Of a stretch of DNA of 64,000 bases, positions 34,753 through 42,967 are shown piece by piece (the stretch's first letter is position 1; each line of letters opens with the position of its first letter). Origin of the DNA: JBBSBL01 sp038251325. GTDB taxonomy: Bacteria > Actinomycetota > Thermoleophilia > Solirubrobacterales > Solirubrobacteraceae. The notes beneath the pieces were generated by a model that was given only the letters and a program-made list of their open reading frames with translations, was not told the origin of the DNA and ran no database searches. Made by a program: the position numbers and the translations under genes. Location of the stretch: assembly GCA_038251325.1 (NCBI GenBank), contig JBBSBL010000002.1:26691-90690 (forward strand), read 5' to 3'.

Positions 34753-35507
34753 ACGGCGAGGAAGTCGAGCGCGCGATCGAGCGGCGCCGGCCGCAGCGCG
34801 AAGTCACGCGCGGATATCGCGGGGGTGAAGCGGTCGTAGAACGGGCGCGTCAGCCCCAGGCGCGCGTGGACGGCGTCCCAGCCGAGGCGGAGCGCGACGG
34901 CGTGGGCGCGCAGGCGGCGGGCGTGGAAGAGGCCGAGCAGCTCGACCGAGGCGAAGTGCGGCGTGCAGAGCGCACGAAACTCCTCGGCGCGGTACTCCTT
35001 GAGATGCCACGGGTTCTCGGACTTCTCGGCGCCGGGGGGCGCCAGGGTCAGGAGGTTCGGCGTGGAGACGTAGGCGACCCCCCCGGGCGCGAGCATGCCG
35101 CGGAAGTGGTCGAGGATCGCGCCGGGGTCGGCGACGTGCTCGATCGTCTGGAGGAAGACGACGGCGTCGCACGGCTCGGCGAAGCCCTCCACCAACGCCC
35201 GCTCGAACCGCAGGTTCTGCCGGCCGTAGCGCAGACGGGCGTGCTCGTGGGCCTCGGGGTTCGCCTCCACGCCGACCACCGCGTCGGCTCCGCGGGCGAG
35301 GACCTCTGAGCCGTACCCCTCGCCACAGGCCATGTCGACCACCCGCCGGCCGATGGTCCGGGCCGCGATCCACTCGTAGACCGCGAGGTGGCGGCGAAAC
35401 CAGTAGTTCTCCTCCGGCACGTCGGGCAGCGTCCGCTCGCCGGTGAGCTCGAGCGCCGGTACCCCGGGCGGCTGATCACGTTGGACGTAGCGGGTCGCGG
35501 TCGGCAC
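34740..35507 (-). CDS. SAM-dependent methyltransferase (Rv3030-like position)
   Basis: 255-residue class-I methyltransferase. It opens with GERTLPDVPEENYWFRRHL, a feature shared with the actinobacterial methyltransferases linked to GH57/GT4 pairs, then the SAM motif VVDMACGEGYGSEVLARGA, VVFLQTIEHVADP (motif II) and LAPGGVAYVSTPN. It is first in the three-gene minus-strand operon and probably methylates the glucan or an intermediate. GTG 35507 is chosen; the 27-base gap to the divergent methyltransferase gene leaves little room for a leader. Confidence 0.85.
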   Translation of the reverse strand: MPTATRYVQRDQPPGVPALELTGERTLPDVPEENYWFRRHLAVYEWIAARTIGRRVVDMACGEGYGSEVLARGADAVVGVEANPEAHEHARLRYGRQNLRFERALVEGFAEPCDAVVFLQTIEHVADPGAILDHFRGMLAPGGVAYVSTPNLLTLAPPGAEKSENPWHLKEYRAEEFRALCTPHFASVELLGLFHARRLRAHAVALRLGWDAVHARLGLTRPFYDRFTPAISARDFALRPAPLDRALDFLAVCRT

Positions 35508-35519
35508 GGCGGCGAAGGG

Positions 35520-35525
35520 TAGAGT
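35520..35525 (+). promoter_or_regulatory. -10 hexamer before the divergent methyltransferase
   Basis: TAGAGT ends nine bases before ATG 35535. There is no Shine-Dalgarno sequence, so a leaderless mRNA is likely. Confidence 0.4.
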
Positions 35526-35534
35526 CCGCGCGCC

Positions 35535-36455
35535 ATGGCCGCCCCCCGGACCGACGCCGAGATCCGCGAGGTCAACGAGCGCTACCACGACGTCGCCGCC
35601 TGGACCTACGACGCGAAGTGGGGCATCGACTTCGGGCCGGTGGGGCTGGCGCAGGTGCGCGCAAAGCTCGAGAAGGCGCTCGGCGCCCCGCTCGACCGGC
35701 CGATCGGCCGCAGCCTGGAGATCGGCGCGGGGACCGGCTACCTGTCGCTCAACCTCGTGGCGGCCGGGGACGTCGAGTCGGCGGTCTGCACCGACATCTC
35801 CCCCGGGATGCTCTCGGCCCTGGAGGTCAACGCCGATCGCCTCGGGCTCGAGGTCGAGACCGCCGCCGCCGACGCCGCCGCGCTCCCCTTCGCCGACGGC
35901 GCATTCGATCTCGTGCTCGGTCACGCCGTCCTGCACCACCTTCCGGATCTCGACGCCGCCTTCGCCGAGCTCCACCGCGTGCTGCGGCCCGGCGGGCGAA
36001 TCGTGTTCGCCGGCGAGCCGTCCCGGACCGGCGACCGGATCGCGGGCGTGCCGAAGCGGGGCGCCCAGGCGGTCGCGCCGCTCTGGCGCCGGGCGCTCGG
36101 GGCCGGCGCGGCGCCCGCCCCGCACCACGACGGCTCGGGCAGCGAGGCGGACCATCACCTCGAACACTCCGTCGACATCCACGCCTTCGAGCCCGCCGAG
36201 CTCGCGGCGATCGCGCGCGCGGCGGGCTTCGAGGACGTCCGCGTCCGCGGCGAGGAGCTCCTCGCCAACTGGTTCGGGTGGACCAACCGCGTGCTCGAGG
36301 CCAGCGCCGCGCCCGACGACGTGCCCTGGCTCTGGCGCCAGTACGCCCATCGGGGCTACCTCGCCCTGCAGCAGGTCGACCGCCGCCTGCTCGAGCCGCG
36401 GCTGCCGCCAGCGCTCTTCTACAACCTGCTGCTCAGCGCGCGCCGCGCCGGGTAG
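35535..36455 (+). CDS. SAM-dependent methyltransferase
   Basis: 306-residue class-I methyltransferase, divergent from the GH57/GT4 operon. Motif I is SLEIGAGTGYLSLNLVAAG, then DISPGMLSALEVNADRLGL, LPFADGAFDLVLGHAVLHHL (motif II), and VLRPGGRIVFAGEPSR (motif III). The last 120 residues, with EHSVDIHAFEPAELAAIARA and many aromatic residues, form a substrate domain I cannot assign. It could act on the same polysaccharide as the neighbouring operon or on a lipid; the evidence is only its position. Confidence 0.85.
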   Translation: MAAPRTDAEIREVNERYHDVAAWTYDAKWGIDFGPVGLAQVRAKLEKALGAPLDRPIGRSLEIGAGTGYLSLNLVAAGDVESAVCTDISPGMLSALEVNADRLGLEVETAAADAAALPFADGAFDLVLGHAVLHHLPDLDAAFAELHRVLRPGGRIVFAGEPSRTGDRIAGVPKRGAQAVAPLWRRALGAGAAPAPHHDGSGSEADHHLEHSVDIHAFEPAELAAIARAAGFEDVRVRGEELLANWFGWTNRVLEASAAPDDVPWLWRQYAHRGYLALQQVDRRLLEPRLPPALFYNLLLSARRAG

Positions 36456-36473
36456 CCCGCGCGCGACATGGCC

Positions 36474-36625
36474 TCACGGCGTGCCAACGGACGCGTTCGT
36501 CCGGATGTGGGTCTGCGCGCCGGCCTCGCCGCCGTCGCCGATGACGAGATCGGGCCTGGCGTCCGCGTCGAGCGCGCCGAAGGCCATCGATGCGAGCGTC
36601 GGTCCGATGGCGGCGATCCTTGGGC
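36474..36625 (-). pseudogene. Fragment of an FG-GAP/VCBS-repeat protein
   Basis: On the minus strand an open stretch reads MAFGALDADARPDLVIGDG and ends THIRTNASVGTP before a TGA at 36474-36476. This matches the calcium-binding-like D-x-D-x-x-x-D-L pattern of VCBS/FG-GAP repeats in surface proteins. It has no start region or remaining repeats, so I read it as the 3' remnant of a lost gene in the 189-base gap between the methyltransferase and the photolyase. Confidence 0.4.
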
Positions 36626-36644
36626 GAGGTTGGCGTTCCGCGCC

Positions 36645-38063
36645 TCACGACGCGCCCGCGGCGCCCGCCGCCTGGTAGCGCGCGATCGCGCGGCGCCGCT
36701 CGACCAGGTGGTCCACGATCGGCTCCGGATAGTCGCGGCCGAGGCGACACCCGGCGCCGGCCTGCTCCTCGGCGCTCATCCGCCACGGCTCCGCGAGCCG
36801 CTCGTCCGCCACCGTCCGCAGCTCCGGCACCCAGCGGCGCACGTAGGCGCCGGTGGGATCGAACTTCGTCTGCTGGAGGGTCGGGTTGAATATGCGCTTG
36901 AAGTAGGGCTGGGGGTCGACGCCAAGCGAGGCGGTCCACTGCCAGTTGCCGTTGTTCTGGGCCTCGTCGCCGTCGAGCAGCCGGCGCATGAACCAGGACT
37001 CGCCCCAGCCGTAGGGCAGATGCTGGTCCTTGGTCAGGAAGGACGCGACGACCATGCGCGCCCGGTTGTGCATGTACCCGGTGGCCGCGAGCTGGCGCAT
37101 CCCGGCGTCGACGAGCGGATAGCCGGTCCGCCCGTCGCGCCAGTCGCGCCAGCCGGTCTTGTCCTCCACGGTCTCCAGGTGGGCGAAGCGCGCTTGGAAG
37201 GGGGCCGTCGCGTTGCCGGGAAAGTGCAGGAGGACGTGAGCGTAGAAGTCGCGCCAGGCGAGCTGGCGGCGAAACGCCCGCGGGCCGTCGCCGTCGCGCT
37301 GCGCCGCCCGGGCCTCGAGCTCGCGGGCCGAGACACACCCGAAGCGCAGGTAGGCCGAGAGCCCGCTCGTCTGCGCGGCGAGGTCGTCGTGCAGCGCCCG
37401 ATAGCGGGCGACGTCCCCGTCGAGCCAGGCGGCCATCCGGGCGCGGCCCGCCCCTTCGCCGGCGGGCACCGGATCGGTCAGGCCGGGCTCGGGCCGGAGT
37501 CCCAGGTCCGCGAGCCCCGGGACCCCGCCCCAGGTCAGCCCGACCGGGGCCGGCACGCTTCCGGGAGCCGGCTCGACGCCCGGGCGCGGGACCTCGCCCC
37601 ATACGCGATGGAACGGCGAGAAGACGCTGTAGGGCTTGCCGGCGCCGGTCCGCGGCCGCGAGACGTCGGCGCAGAAGTTGCCCGGGGTCTGGACGGCCAC
37701 CACCCTGATCGCCTCCAGCGCCGCGCGGACGGCGCGGTCGCGGGCGCGGGCGAACGGGGACACGTCGCCGGCGAAGTAGACCGCGACGGCCCCGGACTCC
37801 TCCACCAGCGCCGGGAGGACCTCTGCCGGATCGCCGTCGCGTACGAGCAGCCCGGCGCCGCGCTCGCGTAAGGCCCCATCGAGCTCGGCGAGCGCGTCAA
37901 GCAGGAAGGCGGCGCGCGGCGGCGAGGGAAAGCGGCCGTCGATCAGGCGCCGGTCGAGGACGAAGGCGGGCACGATCCGGTCGTGCTCGCGCAGCGCGGC
38001 GGCGAGCGGCGGGTGATCGTGGACCCGGAGGTCGCGACGGAACCAGACGATCGCGGTGGACAC
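36645..38063 (-). CDS. Deoxyribodipyrimidine photolyase
   Basis: 472-residue class-I photolyase of the cryptochrome/photolyase family, repairing UV-made pyrimidine dimers with light. The N-terminal antenna domain opens STAIVWFRRDLRVHDHPPLA. The FAD domain has GLSAYLRFGCVSARELEAR, YPLVDAGMRQLAATGYMHNR, and ARMVVASFLTKDQHLPYGWG before NNGNWQWTASLGVDPQPYF, the conserved FAD and Trp-triad region. GTG 38063 gives the normal N-terminus. No neighbouring gene suggests regulation. Confidence 0.95.
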   Translation of the reverse strand: MSTAIVWFRRDLRVHDHPPLAAALREHDRIVPAFVLDRRLIDGRFPSPPRAAFLLDALAELDGALRERGAGLLVRDGDPAEVLPALVEESGAVAVYFAGDVSPFARARDRAVRAALEAIRVVAVQTPGNFCADVSRPRTGAGKPYSVFSPFHRVWGEVPRPGVEPAPGSVPAPVGLTWGGVPGLADLGLRPEPGLTDPVPAGEGAGRARMAAWLDGDVARYRALHDDLAAQTSGLSAYLRFGCVSARELEARAAQRDGDGPRAFRRQLAWRDFYAHVLLHFPGNATAPFQARFAHLETVEDKTGWRDWRDGRTGYPLVDAGMRQLAATGYMHNRARMVVASFLTKDQHLPYGWGESWFMRRLLDGDEAQNNGNWQWTASLGVDPQPYFKRIFNPTLQQTKFDPTGAYVRRWVPELRTVADERLAEPWRMSAEEQAGAGCRLGRDYPEPIVDHLVERRRAIARYQAAGAAGAS

Positions 38064-38154
38064 GTCGCGGAGGCTACGGCGGCGGCGCCGGCGAGGCTCA
38101 TGGCGGCGGTCCGCGTGCCCCGCGCCACCGTCGTCTCGCGCCCCGAGCCGGCCG

Positions 38155-38160
38155 TACACT
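38155..38160 (+). promoter_or_regulatory. -10 hexamer before the Lon-N gene
   Basis: TACACT ends seven bases before ATG 38168, with no ribosome binding site in between, as expected for a leaderless transcript. Confidence 0.45.
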
Positions 38161-38167
38161 GGACACG

Positions 38168-38794
38168 ATGGCCGATCCCACGGTGCGTGACTTCCCGCTC
38201 TTCCCGCTCGGGATCGTGGCGCTGCCCACAGAGGTCGTTCCGCTCCACATCTTCGAGGAGCGCTACAAGACGATGATGGCCGTCTGCCTCGAGCGCGAGA
38301 CCGAGTTCGGGATCGTCTGGCTCTCCGACGACGGGCTGCGGGACATCGGCTGCGCGGTCGAGATCACCGAGGTGCTCGAGAAGCTGCCCGACGGACGGAT
38401 GAACCTCATCACCCGGGGGACGCGACCCTTCCGGCTCGTGGCGCGACAGGACGAGCTGCCCTACCCCGCCGGCGAGGTCGAGTTCCTGGCGGATCGCGAC
38501 GAAGCCCCGGACGGGGAGGCCGCCGATCAGGCCCGGGAGGCGTACGCCGAGCTGGTCGAGCAGGCCACCGATCGCCGGCCGGGCGCCGACGAGCTCGAAT
38601 CGCTCGACGCCTACGGGATGGCGTCCACGGTGGACTTCGGGCTCGACGCGAAGCAGAGCCTCCTCGACCTGCGCTCGGAGAACGGTCGCCTGCGCCTCGT
38701 GACCCGGCTCTTCCGCGCGGCGATGCGGCGGATCGAGCTCGCCGGCAAGGCCCAGGCCCGGGCGCGCTCCAACGGCAAGGTCCGCTTCGGCTGA
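38168..38794 (+). CDS. Lon N-terminal (LON substrate-binding) domain protein
   Basis: 208-residue stand-alone LON-N (PUA-like) domain protein without ATPase or protease domains. Family marks are DFPLFPLGIVALPTEVVPLH, IFEERYKTMM, EFGIVWLSDDGLRDIGC and EVLEKLPDGRMNLITRGTR. Such proteins are widespread in Actinomycetota; they may bind unfolded proteins or RNA, but no function is proven. It has the normal size for stand-alone members. Confidence 0.88.
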   Translation: MADPTVRDFPLFPLGIVALPTEVVPLHIFEERYKTMMAVCLERETEFGIVWLSDDGLRDIGCAVEITEVLEKLPDGRMNLITRGTRPFRLVARQDELPYPAGEVEFLADRDEAPDGEAADQAREAYAELVEQATDRRPGADELESLDAYGMASTVDFGLDAKQSLLDLRSENGRLRLVTRLFRAAMRRIELAGKAQARARSNGKVRFG

Positions 38795-38814
38795 CGCGCC
38801 AACGCGAGCGCCCG

Positions 38815-39231
38815 CTACCGCGCGAGCCCGCAGACGCCCTTGGCGACGCGGCGCGTGAAGGCCGCGAGGCGGAAGAGCACCGCCGGCTGGCCCCGCGAGG
38901 TGTCGCTCCACTCCACGGTGCCGTTCCCCGAGCGCACGCGGTAGCGCAGCAGGCTGCCGGGCCCGGGCGGAAGGCGCAGGCGGCGGCGCGCCGCCGTGGC
39001 GACGTCGCGCTGCAGCGCGCGGGCGTCGAGGAGGTCGCTCGACGCCAGCATCCGCGGCGGACCGCCGTTGCAGCGCACGGTGCCCCCGTCGCTGACCACG
39101 AGGCCGAGCCGCGCGCCCGGGATCGTCCCGCCGCGCGCGAGGGCGAAGAGGTCGGGCGAGGTGATGCCGGCGTTGCCGCAGCCGGCGAGCCCCGCGGAGA
39201 GCACGGCGGCCGCGGCCAGCCGGCGTCTCAT
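38815..39231 (-). CDS. Small lipoprotein
   Basis: 138-residue predicted lipoprotein. The signal sequence MRRRLAAAAVLSAGLAGCGN ends in the lipobox L-A-G-C (Cys18). The mature part holds SPDLFALARGGTIPGARLGL and two further cysteines (RCNGG and KGVCGLAR) that could form a disulfide. No domain is recognised. Its ATG overlaps the gamma-glutamyltransferase stop as ATGA, so both are made from one message, and both products may act outside the membrane. Confidence 0.7.
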   Translation of the reverse strand: MRRRLAAAAVLSAGLAGCGNAGITSPDLFALARGGTIPGARLGLVVSDGGTVRCNGGPPRMLASSDLLDARALQRDVATAARRRLRLPPGPGSLLRYRVRSGNGTVEWSDTSRGQPAVLFRLAAFTRRVAKGVCGLAR

Positions 39232-40703
39232 GCGCTGACCGCCGCCCCGCCGCGGCGGGGGTCGCCGCCGCCGGAGAGCGCGCCGGTTTGCGCGTCGCGC
39301 TCCACCGCCTGCGTGCCCCCGAAGAAGAGGTTGCGCGCCCGGAACGGCGCCACGGTGCGCCCGGCGGCCTCCAGCTCGGCGAGATCGATCCCGGGCTCGG
39401 CGTAGACCACCCCGTCCTCGAGGTGCAGGCGCGGCGCCTCGACCGCCGGGCCGGCGGCGAGTCCTCGATCCACCACGGAGCAGATCACCTGGAGGATCGC
39501 CGAGCGGATGCGGTTGGAGCCGGCGCTGCCGAGCACGAGCTCCGGCGCGCCACCGCGCAGGACCACGGTCGGCGCCATCATCGACGGCATCCGCCGCCCC
39601 GCCGGATGACGGTGGAAGCCCAGCGGGTTGAGGTCGTGCTCGCCCATCATGTTGTTCAGGTGGATGCCCGTGCCGGGGACGACGACACCCGAGCACGCCC
39701 CCGCCGAGCAGGTCACCGCGCACGCCCAGCCGTTGACGTCGAGCACCGAGACGTGCGTGGTCGAGCCCAGGCGCGAGGCGAGGAAGTCGGCCCCGAACCC
39801 CGGTGCGGCGAGGCCGTCGAGGAACGCCGGTGTGCGCTCCGCCTGCGCCGCCTCCATGACGTCGACGAGCCCGAGGGACGACGGCGGCCCGGGCTCGCGG
39901 TCGAGCATTGCCAGCGCGTAGGCGATGAGCGTGCCACCGGCGGACGGCGGTGGGTTCGTCAGGACCTCGCGACCGCGGTAGCCGACCCGGACCGGGTCGC
40001 GATCCGCGACGGCGTAGTCCGCGAGGTCGTCGCGGGTGAGCATGCCGCCGCGCGGCTCCAACCATGCGGCCACGGCGTCGGCGATCGCACCCCGGTAGAA
40101 CGGCTCGGCCCCGTCCGCCCCCAGCCGCTCGAGCCCGTCGCCCAGCTCCGGTTGGCGCACCGGGTCACCGGCCCGGAGCAGGCGTCCGCCCGGCGCGAAG
40201 ATCGCCGCGCACTCCGGTGTGGAGGTGACGATGCCCTCGAGGATCTCGACCACGTAGGCCTGCGCAGGATTGAGCGGCACGCCGACGCGGGCCAGGCGGG
40301 CGGCGGGGGCGGCGAGTTCCCCGAGCGGCACCGTCCCGAATCGGCGCGCCGCCGCCTCGAGGCCGGCCGGAACGCCGTAGGCGCCGACCGACGCCGGCCC
40401 GACGTTGAAGACCTGGACGGCATCGCCGAAGGAGACCTCGACGGGCACGAGCTCGGCCCGGGCCGCCGGGTCCGCGCCGCGGCCGGGCGCCGCGACGAAG
40501 AAGTCGAGGACCACCGGCTCGGCGCCCGGCGGCGCGACGAGCATGTGGCCGCCCGCACCCAGCCCGGTGAGCAGCGGCTCGCACGCGAAGGAGGCGAGCA
40601 CCGCCCCGATCGCCGCGTCGACGGCGTTCCCGCCCTCGCGCAGCACGGTCGCGCCGGCCTCGGCGCTGACCGGATGGCCGGCGGCGACGACGCCGCGGCC
40701 CAC
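39228..40703 (-). CDS. Gamma-glutamyltransferase-family protein
   Basis: 491-residue Ntn-hydrolase of the gamma-glutamyltransferase family, which self-cleaves to expose an N-terminal threonine. The processing site is LGSTTHVSVLDVNG. N-terminal marks are AAGHPVSAEAGATVLREGGN-AVDAA and GGHMLV, and the C-terminal part has NPLGFHRHPAGRRMPSMMAP and LGSAGSNRIRSAILQV. No signal peptide is visible, so it may be cytosolic. It starts at GTG 40703, five bases after the ftsZ stop. Activity on glutathione or other gamma-glutamyl compounds cannot be told apart. Confidence 0.85.
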   Translation of the reverse strand: MGRGVVAAGHPVSAEAGATVLREGGNAVDAAIGAVLASFACEPLLTGLGAGGHMLVAPPGAEPVVLDFFVAAPGRGADPAARAELVPVEVSFGDAVQVFNVGPASVGAYGVPAGLEAAARRFGTVPLGELAAPAARLARVGVPLNPAQAYVVEILEGIVTSTPECAAIFAPGGRLLRAGDPVRQPELGDGLERLGADGAEPFYRGAIADAVAAWLEPRGGMLTRDDLADYAVADRDPVRVGYRGREVLTNPPPSAGGTLIAYALAMLDREPGPPSSLGLVDVMEAAQAERTPAFLDGLAAPGFGADFLASRLGSTTHVSVLDVNGWACAVTCSAGACSGVVVPGTGIHLNNMMGEHDLNPLGFHRHPAGRRMPSMMAPTVVLRGGAPELVLGSAGSNRIRSAILQVICSVVDRGLAAGPAVEAPRLHLEDGVVYAEPGIDLAELEAAGRTVAPFRARNLFFGGTQAVERDAQTGALSGGGDPRRGGAAVSA

Positions 40704-40708
40704 GCGGC

Positions 40709-42118
40709 TCAACCCCGCGGGATGAACTCCGGCACGTCGAGCTCGCCCGCCGTGCGGCGCGGCGCGCGCGGGGGCGCCCCGCGGCGCTCCACGCGCGGCT
40801 CGCCCTCGGGCTCGCGCAGCGCCGCCTTGACGTCGCGGCGCGCCTGCCGGGTCGAGCGCTCGGCGGCGTAGCCCGTGGCGACCACCGTCACCCAGACCTG
40901 GTCGTCGAGCTTCTCGTCGACCATCGCGCCGAAGATGATGTTCGCATCGGGATGAGCGGCGTCGGAGACCGCCTTCGCCGCCTCGTTGACCTCCCACAGA
41001 GAGAGGTCGCTCCCGCCGGTGATCGAGAGCAGGATCGAGCGTGCGCCGTCCATGCTCGTCTCCAGCAGCGGTGAGGCGACGGCCTGCTCGGCGGCGTCGA
41101 TCGCCCGGCGCTCGCCGGAGCCCATCCCGATGCCGAGCAGCGCGTTGCCGGCGTCGGTCATGATCGTCCGCACGTCAGCGAAGTCGAGGTTGATCAGGCC
41201 CGGCAGCGTCACCAGGTCGGCGATGCCCTGCACGCCCTGGCGCAGGACGTCGTCGGCGACGCGGAAGGCCTCGACCATCGAGGTCCCCTTCTCCAGGACG
41301 CTGAGCAGTCGGTCGTTCGGCACGACGATGAGGGTGTCGACCTCCTCGGCGAGGGACTCCACGCCGCCGTCGGCCTGCGTGCGGCGCCGGGTGCCCTCGA
41401 AGCCGAACGGCTTGGTGACGATGCCGACGACCAGGGCCCCGACCTCGCGGGCGATGCGGGCGACGACCGGCGCGGCGCCGGTGCCCGTCCCGCCGCCGGC
41501 GCCGGCGGCGCTGAACACCAAGTCGGCGCCCTTGTGCAGGGTCGTGATCTGGTCGTGGTGGTCCTTCGCGGCGGCGCGGCCGAGATCCGGATCCGCCCCC
41601 GAGCCGAGTCCGCGGGTGATGCCGTCGCCGATGTGCAGGGTCGTCTGCGCGGCGGACTGCTGGAGCGACTGCAGGTCGGTGTTGATCGCGATGAACTCGA
41701 TGCCCTCGACCTCGGCCTCGACCATCCGGTTCACCGCGTTGACGCCGGCGCCGCCGACGCCGACGACGCGGATCGACGGGGAGCCCGCCGCCGCCCGGTG
41801 CTCGCCGGCCGTCAGGCGACTCTCGCGCGGGCGCTCGAGGATGTCGTCCGGGATGTCGGAGCTGAAGGCGCGGTTCAGTCGCTCGCGCGGGGTCGGCGGC
41901 GAGGGGGCCGGAGCCTCGACCGCCGCGGCGGGGACGTCGGGGTCGAGCGAGGGGTGCGGCACGTGGGCGCGCGGCTCGCGGACCGGCTCGGGCGCGGGCG
42001 CGGGCTCCGGCTCGGGGGCGGGCGCCTCCTCGCGCGGCTCGAGATCGTCCTCCTCCGTCTTGCGGAAGAGCGCCGCCAGCGGCCCCTCCCGCATGCTCGC
42101 GCGCTTACCGCTTGCCAT
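40709..42118 (-). CDS. ftsZ: FtsZ with a long acidic N-terminal extension
   Basis: 469-residue FtsZ, the tubulin-like GTPase that forms the division ring. The GTPase core starts at about residue 115 (IRVVGVGGAGVNAVNRM), with TRGLGSGADPDLGR, the tubulin signature AGAGGGTGTGAAP (Ala where most FtsZ have Met), NDRLL, and the T7 loop LINLDFADVRTIM. The C-terminal peptide ELDVPEFIPRG is the expected partner-binding tail. The first 114 residues, rich in Pro, Glu and Ala, are unusual. AAGGAGG inside parA lies nine bases before ATG 42118, which fixes the start. It overlaps parA by 14 bases. Confidence 0.92.
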   Translation of the reverse strand: MASGKRASMREGPLAALFRKTEEDDLEPREEAPAPEPEPAPAPEPVREPRAHVPHPSLDPDVPAAAVEAPAPSPPTPRERLNRAFSSDIPDDILERPRESRLTAGEHRAAAGSPSIRVVGVGGAGVNAVNRMVEAEVEGIEFIAINTDLQSLQQSAAQTTLHIGDGITRGLGSGADPDLGRAAAKDHHDQITTLHKGADLVFSAAGAGGGTGTGAAPVVARIAREVGALVVGIVTKPFGFEGTRRRTQADGGVESLAEEVDTLIVVPNDRLLSVLEKGTSMVEAFRVADDVLRQGVQGIADLVTLPGLINLDFADVRTIMTDAGNALLGIGMGSGERRAIDAAEQAVASPLLETSMDGARSILLSITGGSDLSLWEVNEAAKAVSDAAHPDANIIFGAMVDEKLDDQVWVTVVATGYAAERSTRQARRDVKAALREPEGEPRVERRGAPPRAPRRTAGELDVPEFIPRG

Positions 42119-42905
42119 GCCCGAGAACCTCCTTGGCGAGCTGCCGGTAGCTGTGGGCGGCCATGCCGTCGGGATCGTACTTCAGCACCGACATGCCCTT
42201 GACCGGGGCCTCGGCGAAGCGGATCGTCTTGCGGATCCGCGACGCGAAGACGCGATCGCCGAAGTTCTCCTCGAGGATCTCGATCGCCTCCTTGGCGTGC
42301 ACCGTCCGCGAATCGACGAGCGTCGGGAGGATCCCCTCGATCTCGACGTCGGGGTTGAGGTTCTCCCGGATCATCGCGAGCGTGTTCTGCAGCTGGATGA
42401 GACCCCGCATGGACAGATACTCGCACTGGACGGGGACGATCACCTTGGTCGCGGCGGTCAGGGCGTTGATCGTCAACAGCCCGAGGCTCGGCGGCGTGTC
42501 GATGAAGACGTAGTCGTAGTCCTCGTCGACCTCGCGCAGCGCCTTCTGCAGCGAGCGCTCGCGGCCGATCTGCGCCGACATCGCGATCTCCGCCCCGGCG
42601 AGGTCGATCGACGAGCAGGCGATGTCGATCTCGCGCTTGCGGATCACCTCGCGGATCGAGGCGTGGTGGACCAGGACGTCGTACATCGAGCGATCGATCG
42701 TGTCGGGATCGATGCCCTGGGACATCGTCAGGTTCCCCTGTGGGTCCATGTCGATGCACAGGACGCGGTGGCCGTCCTCGGCGAAGGCCACGGCGAGGTT
42801 CAGGGTGGTGGTGGTCTTGGCCACGCCCCCCTTCTGGTTGGCGAACGCGATCACCTTGGCCTTGGCCGTCACGGGCTGCTCCGTCTCGTCGGGGGTTCCC
42901 GGCAT
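42105..42905 (-). CDS. ParA/Soj-type chromosome-partitioning ATPase
   Basis: 266-residue ParA-family ATPase. The deviant Walker A is NQKGGVAKTTTTLNLAVAF (signature Lys present), Walker A' is DMDPQGNLTMSQGI, and Walker B is YDYVFIDTPPSLGLLTINAL. It lacks an N-terminal DNA-binding domain, as in chromosomal Soj. No parB gene follows; instead ftsZ overlaps it, so it may position the division ring or a cargo rather than the chromosome. ATG 42905 is chosen over a GTG at 42929. It is divergent from the ArsA pair. Confidence 0.88.
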   Translation of the reverse strand: MPGTPDETEQPVTAKAKVIAFANQKGGVAKTTTTLNLAVAFAEDGHRVLCIDMDPQGNLTMSQGIDPDTIDRSMYDVLVHHASIREVIRKREIDIACSSIDLAGAEIAMSAQIGRERSLQKALREVDEDYDYVFIDTPPSLGLLTINALTAATKVIVPVQCEYLSMRGLIQLQNTLAMIRENLNPDVEIEGILPTLVDSRTVHAKEAIEILEENFGDRVFASRIRKTIRFAEAPVKGMSVLKYDPDGMAAHSYRQLAKEVLGHGKR

Positions 42906-42950
42906 ACGGTGGGGTATTCGCACGCGCACGGGCGATTCCTTCCCGGCGGC

Positions 42951-42956
42951 TACGCT
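42951..42956 (+). promoter_or_regulatory. -10 hexamer before the ArsA pair
   Basis: TACGCT ends 11 bases before GTG 42968. Transcription would start about five bases before the gene. A -35 box is not clear. Confidence 0.4.
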
Positions 42957-42967
42957 GCGCGGCGTCC

